Shown: one piece after another, positions 1 to 13,249 of the stretch
Layout: each line of letters starts with the position of its first letter
Numbering within the stretch: the first letter of the stretch is position 1
NCBI GenBank assembly: GCA_027605045.1
Contig: JAQFWX010000003.1
Location: 1,550,001 to 1,614,000, forward strand
Direction of reading: 5' to 3'
DNA from: Phallus indusiatus
Lineage: Eukaryota > Basidiomycota > Agaricomycetes > Phallales > Phallaceae
DNA length: 64,000 nucleotides
Position numbers and translations under genes: made by a program
Notes under the pieces: model-generated
Databases searched by the model: none
Seen by the model: the letters and a program-made list of their open reading frames with translations, nothing else
Told to the model about the DNA's origin: nothing

Positions 1-1243
1 TATGTTCGCCTGCTGTGGACTCTGCATTGCCTGTACGCCATTCCAGCCAGATTGTGCGCCCCACATTCCTGTTCCCGTGTTTCCTACCATACTTATTGCG
101 GCGGGGTTGGCATTCCCGAATGCACCAGCACCACTACCGCCACCGCCGCCGAGTACACCAGTTCCTGCTGGAGGTGGTGCAGAAAACAGTGACAAAATGT
201 CATCTTTAACGTTCCGTTGTGGTTGTGAGGATGTTGTTTGGGGTTGAGGAGTACCGGGTGGTGGACTGTGGAAATCTAAGCTGAACAAGTCGTTTTGAGG
301 AGCGGTAGCGGGCTGTTGTGCGGCTTGCGCCGCAGGTTGTGACTGCTTTTGTTGAGCAGGTGGAGGGCTTAGTGGAGCTGCTGGAAGAGATCGTGTTTGA
401 GAAGAAAGAAGCGGACGGGGTGTGATTGTTTGTCTTTGCGCTGTGTGGGAGGAAGTTGAGGTTGAAGGTGGTGGTGGTAGTGTAGTCGTCGATTTCTGTG
501 ATACCGGGGGTGGTGGGGGTGGAGAAGATGTATCCTTGAGAAGGAAGAAGGGTAGGTATATAATCAAACACCAGTTAATCCAAAGTTATCACCTGTCTAG
601 CTGAACCATTCTCTAAAACTGACGGGTCTTTGGGAACCGGTCCTTCTAAAGCCCATCGGCGGGACTCGTACTTTGAGCGTATAAATGACTCCATTTTGCT
701 AGAGAATCGAGAAATGATAAACCAGCTAACGTTTCGATAAAACACAACATACTGATCTGGAGGAACATGGCCTGCCTTCAAATGAGCCTCCCAATACAGA
801 TTCGCCCGTGTATTGCCCCACTTCTGGATGGACTTCGAGTTTTCAATTATCAGCATTAGGATCGAGGTAGAATGCCGCTATATAACTTACTTCCATCTGC
901 TCGGGAGTCCAAATGTCTAGATCTATAGATTTGATTTTGCTGATATGGGTACCCATGCTGCGATGGATGCCCGAACATCGTATGCATAGAAATACACCGC
1001 TAGTCACAAAAAAGGTCACTTTACTCTTGTATAATAGACACTTCTATCAAGACATACATATTCCATGAAGCCCATCGAGGATCTGTACTCAAAAGGCAAA
1101 TGAATTGTCAAAGTGGTGCGGATGGATAGAAGATGCTTACCGTTTCGTTTGCAATCCGCACAAACTTTGTTTTCCGAACGCTTTACTAACTCACGTAAAA
1201 TTTTGGCATGTTTTTCAGTGATTGATTTTTCTTGTCTCGACAT
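1..1243 (-). CDS. ArfGAP, Age2/SMAP type (3' end outside window)
   Basis: GTPase-activating protein for Arf small GTPases, acting in trans-Golgi/endosome coat-vesicle traffic. The protein starts at 1243 ([14 protein letters not shown]) and runs leftward out of the window, so the C-terminus is missing. Joining exons across several short introns gives the ArfGAP zinc finger (CADC ... CIRC), the arginine finger in GIHRSMG, the typical [12 protein letters not shown] and WTPEQM stretches, then [20 protein letters not shown] and [15 protein letters not shown]. After the domain comes a proline/glutamine/serine-rich tail with [10 protein letters not shown], a clathrin-box-like element, and KDDILSLF, a motif typical of SMAP/Age2 tails. 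These motifs and their order separate it from Gcs1- or Glo3-type ArfGAPs. The exon after the zinc-finger start is split by a short intron, so no single frame spans it. Family assignment is firm; the exact orthologue (Age2) is inferred. Confidence 0.9.
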
Positions 1244-2139
1244 GAGTTGTTCACTTGTGGACTGAAAATCCGGATTGAAGCGTTAGAGTCAAGAAGCCAC
1301 GGCAAATGTTAGTGTGGATATGTGACCGTCACACCGCGTATCAAACACGTGGATTTTGGTACGGGCCTGAAAGCGACTTCGAAAGCACAAGCGCATATGA
1401 TGATTGGTATTTCGTAAATGAGTCTGGTGTTGTTCGCATTTATTCATCGTGGATCTGTTTGCAACTTCTTTTCAGTTCTTCGGTTCCTCTCATGTCTCGA
1501 ATTTCTCCAGTCGTTCCTCCGATCGCGTGAGTGTCATGATCTTGATCTTGTTGTAGCATCGATATTATCATATTGGATAATAAGCGTTAGCCACCTCACT
1601 TGGTGAGCTGGTTGAATGAATTTCGGCTAGCGAAAGGATACTGCCGTCACGGTCAGAGAACCCCGTCTATGTTTAGGTCCAATCGATGGCGGGACTCGGA
1701 TATCTAAAGAGCTTCAAAACTTCTGCCTTCCCGATTCTGGAACGCAATCTCGTCAACGAGAGAGATATATCGCTTGGAAGGTCTCACCGATAAAACGGGC
1801 CGAACCGTGTTTTCTAAAACCCACGTTTGCAAAACTCGAAAAACATTCGAAATCAAGCAGCATGAACTGAATCTCATTTCATATACTTGTTATTGTAAGA
1901 TCAAACAAAAGTTGACGTGTACAGTAAGATTAGGTATGGAGTTGGGAATCTTCGTTTCGACATGTTCCCCACACAAAGCTGCTTAAGCCAATGATATTCA
2001 GGGTCCGGTATGACTCGGCATGCTTACGCCCATTCAGCAGAAGCGACTATAAAATCATCCCAAAAAACCCTAACTGCAGTGAATCTCTTTGATACTCCCG
2101 AGTCAATTATACTTTGCGGAAGACCCTCAATTGCTGATC
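1244..2139. other. intergenic region between divergent ArfGAP and BCAT genes
   Basis: About 0.9 kb separates the ArfGAP start on the minus strand from the first usable ATG of the aminotransferase on the plus strand. It presumably holds both promoters. Short open frames here show no family motif. An upstream 5' exon of the aminotransferase cannot be excluded. Confidence 0.5.
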
Positions 2140-3854
2140 ATGATTCAAGTGCCAATTAACGGCGGTGTCGCAGGGCAGCATGACCCGAGAAAAATAGATG
2201 TTCGTAATCTCCATGCATTTTCACTTATCTCTAAAAAAACAAACGGATCAACGTTTTTTTTCCTCTTGTAGGTATCGAAGCTGAAGGTGACATTATCATC
2301 TGATTTGAAAGCTATTCCACCTATGCAATCGATGACTTTCGGAAAAGTAAGGTGGTCTTCTGAGAAAGAAAAGACTCATCGTTCTCACTGGTGACCGCAG
2401 CACACGACCGATCATATGCTTATTGTGAGCTTCGATCCTGAGAGGGGTTGGTCAGATCCTGAAATAAAACCGTATGGTCCACTCAGCCTGGACCCTGCAA
2501 GCTCATGCTTTCAGTACTGTCCAAATTTGTTTGAAGGGACAAAGGTCGGTACAATTCATACTTGAATTCACCGGTTCCATTTGTAGTTGAATGTTGATAT
2601 ATTCTGAATACAAACACATAACCTTTTTTTTATTGCATTTCGTATAGGCTTACCTTGGTGCGGATGGTAAACCCCGCTTGTTCCGTCCAGATATGAATTT
2701 AGCCAGGATGGCTCGTTCCATCGAAAGGCTTGCCCTGCCGGTGAGCCAAACTGTTCATCAAATCGCATTACGTAGACCACTCACACTCACTTTCATGTTC
2801 TGCCGCCTACTACTACCGCCCTTTGTTTTGATTGTGTTCTTCCGGTGGAAATTTATTTGAAACTTTTACTACAGCCCTTCGATATCGATGCCCTGTTAAG
2901 TTTAATCAAAAGGCTCATTTTGATTGATCGTCGCTGGATTCCAAGCTCCCCAGGATACAGCCTGTATATCTGCCCGACTTTAATCGGTACCCGTGTTGGT
3001 CTTGGGGTTACGGAATCTGACCATGCTTTGCTTTACGTGATACTTTCCCCCACGGGTCCTTATTTTACCCCTTCTCAAAGTACCCCCAGAAGACGAAGCT
3101 GGATCAGGTTGCTTGCTTCCTCGTCTACGTCAGTAGTGAGAGCATGGCCGGGCGGAACAGGGGAGTATAAATTAGGTTTAAATTACTCTCCTTGCTTCTC
3201 TCCGCAACGTGAGGCAGCAGCGCGAGGTTATTCCCAAATCCTTTGGGTTCTCCCTGTGAATACCGAGAAGGGAAAAGACTGGCAAGTATGTGAAGCAGGG
3301 AATATGAATGTGATGTGTGCTATAAGACGCGATGATGGAGGTTAGTGTTTTACCGGATTCTGGTTATTATAGTGGCTGACAACGACGATCTTTTTTTTTA
3401 ATTCTTCTCTCGTTTTACTTTTTACTTTTACCCGCTAGGCGTTGATATTTTAACTCCCGAGCTTGACGGAACAATTTTGCCAGGAGTAACGCGGGACTCC
3501 ATCTTGAAGCTTGCAACCGAACACAACAAAGGGTCACCGCTTCCGGGCCTTTCTCCTAATCTTCGACTCGATGTGAAAGAAAAAGTTATCTATATGTCTG
3601 ATATCTTGCGGTGGTCACAGGAAGGCAGACTAATAGAAATGTTCGGAACTGGGACAGCCGCCATTGTAGCAGGTGTTTGGAAAGTCGGTTGGGAAGATCA
3701 AGACATTGTTGTTACTCCTGGCTTGCAAGACATTTTGAAAGATGGCGAAAAAGACATCAACGGTTTGGGAGAGATCGGGAAAGCTTTCTACGATCGTCTT
3801 CTTGAGATTCAGGAAGGGAAAGTTGCCCATGAATGGAGCGTGGTCGTTGAATAG
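2140..3854 (+). CDS. branched-chain amino acid aminotransferase (BCAT)
   Basis: PLP-dependent transaminase of class IV acting on leucine, isoleucine and valine and their 2-oxo acids. Exons read: about 2140-2199, 2272-2346, 2401-2544, 2648-2740, 2875-3340, 3439-3854; all later junctions keep frame. Recognisable blocks in order are SKLKVTLSSDLKAIPP, TDHMLIVSFDPERGW, the substrate-loop region FQYCPNLFEGTKAYLGADG, RLFRPDMNLARMARS, SLYICPTLIGT, the PLP-lysine block RAWPGGTGEYKLGLNYSP, EAAARGYSQILWVLP, ELDGTILPGVTRDSIL, MFGTGTAA and the C-terminal LLEIQEG-HEWSVVVE. The segment between GPYF and RAWPGG is divergent from the family but in frame. The first exon is the least sure: its donor (GTTCGT) is weak and no clear mitochondrial presequence is visible, so the product may be cytosolic or the true start may lie upstream. 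Confidence 0.93.
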
Positions 3855-6800
3855 TAACGGCAATATGATTATATTAGCGTCCGTGCATGTTGATCATTTA
3901 CTAGGTATCCGGGAAGCTACAAACAGTATAGACTGGATTTTAGTATTTATCATAGAGCCACGTATTAATAGACACATAGACGCGGTCCGCCGCCCCTTAT
4001 CGTTATAAGTAAAGTAACTAGTGCTGCGAGAGCATTAAATATGTACACACAAATTGGTCGACAACAAAATTACAATCGTGCCCGCATGACATTTGTGATG
4101 ATTGATCATCTCGATTAGTGTTTTACAAAAGCGGCAACCCACATGCAGTACAAATAGCTCACGGATTTTATTCGCAAAAAAGAAATACCAATTCTACACT
4201 ACTTGGCGAAGGGGTAACGAAAGTATGTTTGATTTACAATATATTTGCGGGATCTATAAGATTTAAGTAAGCCTGGCAGCACTCTAACTCCTCATGGGGA
4301 ATAGGATAACACTGGACAGCAAGGATACTGTGCAGACGGCTGTGACTTTGCTGTGACTCTTAAATTTCATTCATTGTGCCTCTTACGTAATTGCATGTGA
4401 AGACGCCGGTTGGCGTCAATCAATTTTGAGATAATTTGGCGAGCTCCTAACTTTCTGTCGTCTACTGAGTTGTCGCTGTCAAATGTGAACTTTATATCGT
4501 CCTTCGAGTTCAAAAAAAAATCACTGATGGTTTAGGTTTCTGGGCGTCGCCTCTCCTTTCCTTTTATTGAGATATCATGTGCGTGTATCGCATGTGTAAT
4601 AATTGATATCTATCTCTCCGAGTCTCCCCGCCGCCGTCAACGGTAGTAGTTCTTTCGATTTGGTTCGCGTACTTTCTATTTTTTCTGCTGAATGTTCACG
4701 GGTCATGCGGGAATGTGCTTTCTCAATCAGGTGTTTTCCTTTTTATCGCCAAAAGGAATTTAGGTGCTCTCCATACAGACGCTTGTTAGAACAACGTTGC
4801 CGTTGAAAAATCGCACGCGCGGAATGGCCAGATTGTGCTCCTTTCATGGCATCCACGTTCGGACACAGGTTATATCCTTATATACATTATATATAGACAA
4901 AACTTTAGCCCAGAGCCGAATATGTGCATTCAATACACGCGGGCTGCAATGCGTGGCATTCCGGACCATAGACTCCCAAGTATGTTATTCATTTTACACC
5001 TTAGTTCAGAGTTGTTAGCTCGTGTCATTGATATTCAAAATCACTAGTTCCTTTCGACCCTCCCTGCAAGCCAAGTTTCAAATTTTTTTCTGCGCTGATT
5101 TTTTTGTTGGGTCGTCAGGTCTTCCCTACCAAGTTGATTCGGCTGAAGTATCTAATATCTATCATCATGCATCATGGAAGATTGATGGAGGTTGACGAGC
5201 GTCTGGTCAGTATATGTAAATCTGTATCATGTATCATGTTGACCTGTTTGTCTCGGTTCTGCGCTAACTCCGGTCGTGCTTGAAACAAACACTCATTTTC
5301 AGAACAAAACATTATATCCATGAACATTCATTGGTTGCATGGAAACAAACGATGATTGTGTGCTTGCTAAACCTAACTTGAATGTACGGTGTGGGGTCGT
5401 GTGTCGACTTTCCAAAGCCGTTTTCCCGTTACTCACGCCACTCATTTCTCCGGCATTATGAAGTTTGTGATATAGGTTCTAGGTTCTAAAGCCCGTTGTT
5501 TCGCGAGGGGAAGAAAAGAACTCAAGCCAGTTTCTTATCCACTCATCTATTTTACAACCCCTCCTTCCCCGCTTTTCCTTGCTAGGCAACGTGTATCAAA
5601 GGAACTGTTTTCCCAGCCAAGGCGAAATCAAAATGTTACGAGATGTTTAAGTACGTACAACGAAAACTTGGCCTGCAAGCTGTCAAACATTTTTTAGCTT
5701 GACGAAACCAAAACAACAGAACTTGATCGTGCACTTTTGAGATACCTTCTCAGTTTCCATCTAACGGAACATGATATGAGCACCGGGAGATGACCGTGAT
5801 ACGCATCACTGGTGGGCACAACCGATCTCCTATAACAAGCAAATAAATTAAGTTCGTATGTACTTCCCGCTTGGCGCGCCTGTCTCTCAACCACACCTAG
5901 AAATCAACTCCATTTCGATGTCAACTGAAGGCTAGCACAAACAAAGAAGGGATGGTGAGTGCGCATGTCAGTGCATAATATAATTAGATCTCCGAAAAAC
6001 GGGCGAAGGCGAATCAAGGATGATTTATTAGCATGGTTATGTATATGTCTACATATGTGCTATACAACTTACGTGGCCGTGGCATGGACAGAGGGATCCG
6101 TAATCGATACGCTTGCTTATAACCGGTCTTTTAAGCCATTTTTATCTTTATCTTTATTATCTTTTATCATTGACGCCTTACTAGGCCGTTTGTTACTCGC
6201 AGTGATCCCTGTTGAATGCGGCATAGCATGTATGGCTGCGGGTGTCCTAGGATTACGAAGGCGAATGAGGGATAGGTTGACGCGCCGCATAGCTCCATGT
6301 CAATTGCAATTGAGTCAATTTTCGACGTCTTCGGGGCTGACAGCATTTCATTTTCTGTGTGATAGATAAATAGATGGCATCTTCGTAGTGTCATTATATT
6401 TAACACCAAAACCAACTCAATCGAGCCAGATGGTTCAGCCAATAACTGTACTGAAACCAAAAACGTCCATGCCTTAATCTGACATTCCGGACACCACCAC
6501 ACAAATAAAAAAACGAAGACAATTATGGTTGTGGGCACATAAATTAATAGCGTGCCTTAACCGGGTTTGATCAAAGGAATTTAATCTTATCTTCAAGAGA
6601 TGCGGCTCATGTAAGATGAGATTCACGCGCGCTCGCAAGATTCGTTTGACACTTGCAAATGATTCCTGTAGTGATATCATTTGTTTGGTGATAATGTTCG
6701 AGATGAAGGTCTCGCAACAAACAACCCTAATATGGTAGAGCATGTGTAAGATCGATGCACTCACACACGCGCTCGCATGCTATACATTCCAAAATGATTG

Positions 6801-7074
6801 ATTTATAATATGTAGTATATAGTATCGCTCGTCGAATCAACCGTTTTGCCTGAATCTACATGCCATTAACAAACAAATGGCTTTTTATAATTATTGATAT
6901 GGGATATACATATAATTATCTGGTTCTGGTAGGGTTGGTGTGTGGCGAATTTGAATATACGGGATTATGTAGTAAGATCGCGAAGGCTATGCCGAATTTG
7001 ATCTTGTGAAGGCTTAACTGCTATGTCGTTTTCGTAGGCGCAGCCTTGAGGCAAGCTCTCTCGGAAAATACCTT

Positions 7075-7118
7075 GGAGGGGGAGGGGGAAGGGAGGTGTA
7101 CAAGAAAGGAAAGGGGGG
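7075..7118 (+). other. G-rich tract, possible G-quadruplex
   Basis: Runs of 5, 5, 3 and 7 guanines lie within about 45 bases; the last loop is about 18 nt. It sits in the gene-poor region. Confidence 0.4.
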
Positions 7119-7244
7119 GTTTGATGGGCCCTTAGTAGGTCACTTCCAACCAGAACTACACGCTAAGCCGCTGGTGATGAAGGAAATTTAGGATGTCCGT
7201 ACGTAGGGCTTCTATGGTATGTAATTAATAATCATCGTACCTGG

Positions 7245-7265
7245 GTCAAAAGTCAAAAGTCAAAA
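7245..7265 (+). repeat. heptamer tandem repeat (GTCAAAA)x3
   Basis: Three exact consecutive copies of GTCAAAA in non-coding DNA. Confidence 0.9.
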
Positions 7266-9839
7266 CATAATCATAAAACACCGTTTGGAATAGGGGGTTT
7301 ACTTATCGACGCTGTATTGGCGCAATTCAATGGTTCAGAAAATTCTTGAAAAAAAAATTCTTCTCTTTTTTTATTACTATTCTCTCTAGGAAGCCCGGTT
7401 GAGACATGACAAAGAAAAAGGCTATGAGCTGCCATGATGCATCATGGCCTGCATTTGCATAGGAAGACTACCGGAACGGAGGTTGCTCGAGAGCAAGATT
7501 AGGCAATAATAATATATCTGTAAGTCAAACCTGTGCGGGAGAACATACCGTAATATACACTTGACTGTTTTTTTCCTGAGATCATTCATTCAGATGCGAT
7601 TACTGCAGATGCCGATTTCAACGCGGCGTCGCTATTTACAGCTTTTGAATAAATGTATCTGAACAACAGGCTGAATATAATTTTTTATTATTATTCCAAT
7701 CGTCATGGCTGAGTTTCGGTTTTGTTGTCTTTGTTCCTAAATTCCCTACGCGGATCCAATGCAATCGGGTGATCGAATCAATTTAGAGAACAGATGGTTG
7801 TGTGTTTTTTCAAATCAATGTGCATGTGTATGTATTTGTGTGTGTGTGAACAGAGATCTTTATTATTATCAATGTTTGGGCTTGCAGCGACGTCGTCAAT
7901 TATGACCGGTGGTGACCGTTTGAAAAAGGACAAAGGAATTTCCGTCCGGCCGCAACTCCATCGATCCTGCCCAACTGTGAAAGCATTGGATTATCCCTTT
8001 CGTCACCTGTAAACGAGCTAGTTTCGCGCGCTCGGTAATACTAGTAGGGTGGAACTCCATTCAACGTTTGGCACTATATCAATTCCTTGGGTAATATTCT
8101 ATTCAGGCTAAAAGAACGAAACTGCATGACGATATCGTTTTATGTATCAATTTTCTTTTTTCCCCGTGTTTCTCCTTCTTGCCTTCCTCAAAAGAGATGA
8201 AAAAGGGAAAAAAAAGGTGATCTATATACATACTTACATAGGACAGGTTTGAGTCGAGTTCCTATTCCGGCCAGGGCACCAATCATTTTTTAAAATCATC
8301 ATCCATGCATATTCAACCCAAAGGACAACCCAGACTATCCCAAAGATGGAAAGATCTCAGGATTATACCCAAGGATCAGATAACCCTCCCCCCTTTTTTT
8401 ACCTTACCATAGCTTACCCTTTCCCCCCTTAACAGCTTTAAGCTCCCACTGGTTCGACTTCGGCGCAAGGTGTTGCCATACATACTTGAGAATATCCGTC
8501 GCGAAAAGACACAAACCATCTTCAATCAATCACAAGACACAATAATGAAACGAGATTGCGAGGCCCCCCCTCACATAGATTATTATATTACTTATATATA
8601 TAGAAAATATATCCGTACGTTCGTTTCGCCGACGACGCTAAAAGATCCTTTGAGGTGGTGACGTGAACGTTTTAGCTCCACGTATCTCGCAACAAAATCA
8701 CACACACAAGAATGTATGGCATGTTGCTTTGTGCGCCAAAAAAAGGAACAAAGACTTTCGGTTTAGTGGGTAACCCACGGCCATACACGCATGTTCCAGT
8801 TATGTATGTGCTCACAACAATCATATGCAGAAACGGAACTTCAGTATGGAACATATAATATTTATGGATAACAACACGACGACGAGGGCGACCGTGGGTG
8901 TTCCTCTTCCTCCATTGTCCGTAGCCATGCCTGTCTTTCTTTTTCGCATCATTCATTCAATACACGAGACAGAAAAGAAAATGGCTATAATAGGTATTTG
9001 TCTGATATACATTGCAATATGCAACGCGTATCGTACTTGTTACAATGACCTTGCAAAATTTTTTATTATATTATCACATTTGCCCATCGAAAAGGAAGCA
9101 CCGGACCGCCCACGCCATTTCGCTATCCGTCAATCCGTCATCCGCCATCCCCATGCATCATTCATTGTTGGCCGTTGTAATATTTTACTTACATATTATT
9201 TTAGACTGAACCGCCAAAAGACCCGACGCATTCCGAGAGATCGGTAAAGTTATATCATGAGAGTGTGAGGAGGGAAAAGAGTGAAAAATAGGCTTAGTCC
9301 TTGGTGTGAAAAAAAGAGAAACCATTTCGGTTGATTTTTTTTTTGAATTGCGCTGGAACGCGTATAGGTGGGGCTGAGGTCGGAAATGCTTACCTACGTA
9401 ACGTAATACACACGGTGGGTTGGTTGGAGGAATAGAAAGAGGGGAACTTGGAGGGGGGTAAAAATGGCGAATCGGCAGGCTTCTAACCAAAGATATACCT
9501 GCTTGCCATAATGAGTTCACAAAATCGGAAGATCAGTCCTGTATGTAATCAGGGAGGGACGTATGTAGCTTTTTTTAAAAAGAGGAAGGGTTGTTGTCTC
9601 CTTGAAATTGCAACTGAGACACCCTGTAGGAAAAACAAAAGATGCAACCACCTTACCCATAACACCATCACCTTCCCTTCCCCTCTCTCTCTCACTCCGG
9701 ACATCTCCGTTGTGTTAGCTCTTTTTGACAGCTTTTTTATTATTTAAGGGTTATATAAGACAAAACAGCTGTATCAGCTATCAGCAGCAGAGGCAGATCA
9801 TGAAGTGAGGATTGATTCCGAGTCCGGGTAGGGTTAAGG

Positions 9840-9861
9840 ACTTGTAAATGACTTGTAAATG
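9840..9861 (+). repeat. 11-bp tandem repeat, two copies
   Basis: ACTTGTAAATG occurs twice head to tail in the gene-poor region. Confidence 0.85.
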
Positions 9862-11910
9862 AATGTAACGCGTTGATATAGATATAATCTATTAAATAAG
9901 GGATGGTTGGCTATACGTTCTGCCTACAGCTGCTTTGTGTCAATTATCATAATAATTATTTTCTATTCGAAGAGAGGGGGAGAATGGGCTCTTTTCCATG
10001 CTACGCTATTCTTTGTAAGTAAAGTAGCCAAGTAACTGCAATCAACAAACCAGCTTCATCATAACGGAACACTGAAACTGACTGGACTCAACTTACCGAT
10101 AATCTTTTGCCTTCTAGCTTCGGAGCGTCAAGGAACGCGCAGGGCTAGCGCCCGGAGCCGGATGAATACACACGGCTGAACTGAGACAGCTGATTGGGCC
10201 ACGGCTGGTGATGTCCACCGCAAATAGGCAAAATATTATTATAAATATTTTTCTCAAAAAGATTTTGTAGTATTAGGACGATTTTTTCGTTTTGGTCCGA
10301 TTGTTTTCTTTTTTGACAGGTATTGTGATAGATACCTTTTTCTTACGTAATAACGACGAGATTTTTCACTTCAAAAGTTGCTCCGAGCTGTCGCGTTTCT
10401 TCGTTTTTCGTTTCGTTTCGCGAGCTGGCGGCGCAGGCGGTGACGTTCAATAAGGGAAAGAGCACAGCGCACCCACACGCAGAAATGCAGCCTATGCTAC
10501 TTCCAGTCAACATCATGTCATTCTTATACTCTATTATTATCGTTCTTCTTGGATCTTTGGCTTGGAACGAAAGCACGGCTTTGTAGTCCCTTATATGTAC
10601 AACGTATCTCATCTTTTTTGGAGCGACTGAGCGCGCACGCGCTTGGTCGGTATTGACTCGGACTCGGAACATGATAGATAGATAGACAAGATCTATTTAC
10701 TGTATCTATTAATATTCACAAGGCCATGGCTGGCCACATATGTACAGTCTTTTGGTTTTTAGGCTTGGTTGGGGTGGGTTTTGATATACTTACTATACAA
10801 AGAAATGAATAAATAGAATGATAAGATTCAAGCAACGATACGATTCGATACGGATGATCTTGAAAGCTTGTCGTCGAATAGGGTTGAAATGAAGACACGA
10901 GGGTGCCACAGCAAAGAGTTCTGAATTCCCCCGTAGACGCGATCCCTTCTTGGTAGGCAATGCCATGGCATGGAAATGACATCGCAAAACCCGACTCTGG
11001 CCATCATTTTCCATTTTTCTTCCTTCCTTTTTCCACCCTCTTCTTCTCTCCTCTCAGCTGTCCACCACTCCGGCGGCGGAGTAATACCTGATATCTTGAT
11101 ATTGATTTGTGATTTCTGTTTGACAAGCAAAAAGAAGAAGCAATACATATTATTAATATACTTGACTTAAACTTCTGGTACCCAACGGGTTCGAATGAAT
11201 AATGTTTTGCCAATTTGATTCTTCGTTGCGTTGTTTTATTTTTCGGTCTCGTTTTCTGCGATGCTTTGCGCGCGCGCGCTCCAGCGCCTCAGGCTCGAAA
11301 CCGGTACAGTAATTCCGTATTCATGTCACGCGTAGTACGTCTAACTAAATGTGGCGTTTTTTTCAAGAACCGAGGAGGCACGGTACCCGAGACGAGACAC
11401 AATTTCGCGCAGTAACTATCAAACAATGTGATCTACGAAGAAATTACACATATATCTCTGTTGCGTTGGTTTTTTTTTGCCTTTTATGAACCAAGAACTC
11501 AAACGAATCATGAGATGTCGGCGTGTGTTCGTCTCAGGCTAAACACTCCACTCGGCACTGATCTTTACAACCAGGCATAATCCTCTCAACCGCCGGTAAT
11601 AGCATTCTTACGTTTTTTTTTCTGTATCATCTGTTTTTAGCAGGGTAAACACCAAAAAAGAAAAATTTCCTTTTTTCCTGTCAAAAAAAGTCTTGGAGGG
11701 AAGGGGATGTGTTTACAGGAGTTCCGGTACTCGATTTCCGTGAAAAAGTTTTCCTTGTTTACCCCTATAGACAAGACATACTTAGACAGGATCTCACCCA
11801 TTTACTAGTACACGGGTAATTTAGAAACACACTCACACACGCTTCGGAGCCGGACATCAGCGTCAGTGTCAGATCTCTGTCTCAGACAGTCTCTGTTTCT
11901 CTCACTCTTT

Positions 11911-11933
11911 AGCTCCAGCTCCAGCTCCAGCTC
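11911..11933 (+). repeat. hexamer repeat (AGCTCC)n
   Basis: Three AGCTCC units and a partial fourth follow a CT-rich stretch in non-coding DNA. Confidence 0.85.
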
Positions 11934-12986
11934 TTACGTAAAATGTGCGAAGATGATCCTATGTATAAATGTTTCTTTTTAACCTTTTTGACCGAACCAT
12001 ATTATCTCGGCAATTTTTTCTCTATTGCAGCCTATTGCAGCCTTTTTTTCTCGATCTATACTAATTATCTTTTTAGGGAAGGAAAGAGAAGAGAAGGAAA
12101 AAAATATACAGCACGGGTCGGATGAGTTTTGAAAGTATTCTGCGCTTAGCTATAGAACCTTAGTCTAAACTTATAAATCCAGTGCACACGACGTGCTACG
12201 GCGGCTGGTGGGCTGTTTCTGATGTTTCCCTCCGTTCTTGTTTCAAAATGAGAAAATGGTTACCCCCATTGGCGGCGGCGATGTCTCAGTTGTATGTATG
12301 TATTATTATAGATACCTCGTCCCATGATGAACACTGGTCATATAAATGATATGATATGAGATGATTATGATATCGATATCAGGTTCGAAAGACCCCGCCG
12401 CCGCCGTGGCTGCCGGATCTTGACATGACCGGGACACACGCACGCATATGACTCAGAACGAGACAAAGAGTCTCAACGTGTCTTGTTTTGCTTACAACGA
12501 GGAACAGAGATTATGATTCGTACAATTATTAAGGCGCGCCTGGCGGGTGTCACACGCACAAAGGAGGAAAAGTGACGACCAAGAAAAAGAGAGAAGATAG
12601 GATAGGATATGATGATGATTCGGGTTTCAAATCCCACCGAGACATTTTTTGTCACCTGTAGGTTGAAATAAATTAAGAGAGGGGAAATTTGCTTGGAGGA
12701 AAAAGAAAAAGAAAGCCATGGCAGGGAGGGAACATCTCGAACGTCTCGAACAAAGGAAAAAGGAAAGAATTTGGGAAGCAAATCCATTTTTGAAGTCGGA
12801 TCTTTCCTTTGATTCATCTTTGTTCGTTGTTATATGTATGGGATTAGGGATTTATGTTATATACATATATACATGCATTATCTACTCAAGATGGAAAACG
12901 ACGAGAACCCAATCAACCGATGTTGTTCTCTGTTTTTTTCGTTTCTGTCCATACATCCTTCCTTTTTTGAACGGATGATGGCTGTC

Positions 12987-13047
12987 GGAGAAGGGAGAAG
13001 GAGGGAGAAGGGGGAATGAGGGAAGGGGAGAGAAGGAGAGGGAAGGG
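12987..13047 (+). repeat. homopurine (GA) tract
   Basis: About 60 bases of G and A, with one T near 13017, on the plus strand. Such tracts can form triplex DNA or reflect polymerase slippage. Confidence 0.8.
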
Positions 13048-13228
13048 TTTACGTTAGCGTTTTCGGACTTTTTTTTTTAATCTTATAATTACTGTTTTGC
13101 GTGTGTTCTCGTTGTCCACGTCCACAGTCCACAGGTTAACGGAGTAGCCGGTTTTAGCGAGAGAGATAGGCTGACAAAGCGAGATGACACCTTCGGATGC
13201 CATGCCATTACAGCAACGCACATTCGAA

Positions 13229-13249
13229 GGGGGGTTGGGGTGGGGGTGG
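13229..13249 (+). other. G-rich tract, possible G-quadruplex
   Basis: Runs of 6, 4, 5 and 2 guanines are separated by one or two T, within 21 bases, about 0.9 kb upstream of the CHS7 ATG. Confidence 0.5.

Noticed and set aside
206..571. 121-codon minus frame within the ArfGAP tail
   Set aside because: It is a shadow: a different minus-strand frame encodes the conserved [10 protein letters not shown] and KDDILSLF motifs.
5959..6369. 136-codon plus-strand open frame in the gene-poor region
   Set aside because: Overlapped by an equally long minus-strand frame; no motif; such length is expected by chance in 10 kb.
8825..9247. 140-codon plus-strand open frame
   Set aside because: No family motif, nested alternative frames, no splice partners recognised.
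12622..12640. T-arm-like GGGTTTCAAATCCC element suggesting a tRNA
   Set aside because: Loop sequence is not TTCRANN in the right register and no acceptor or anticodon arms could be found around it.
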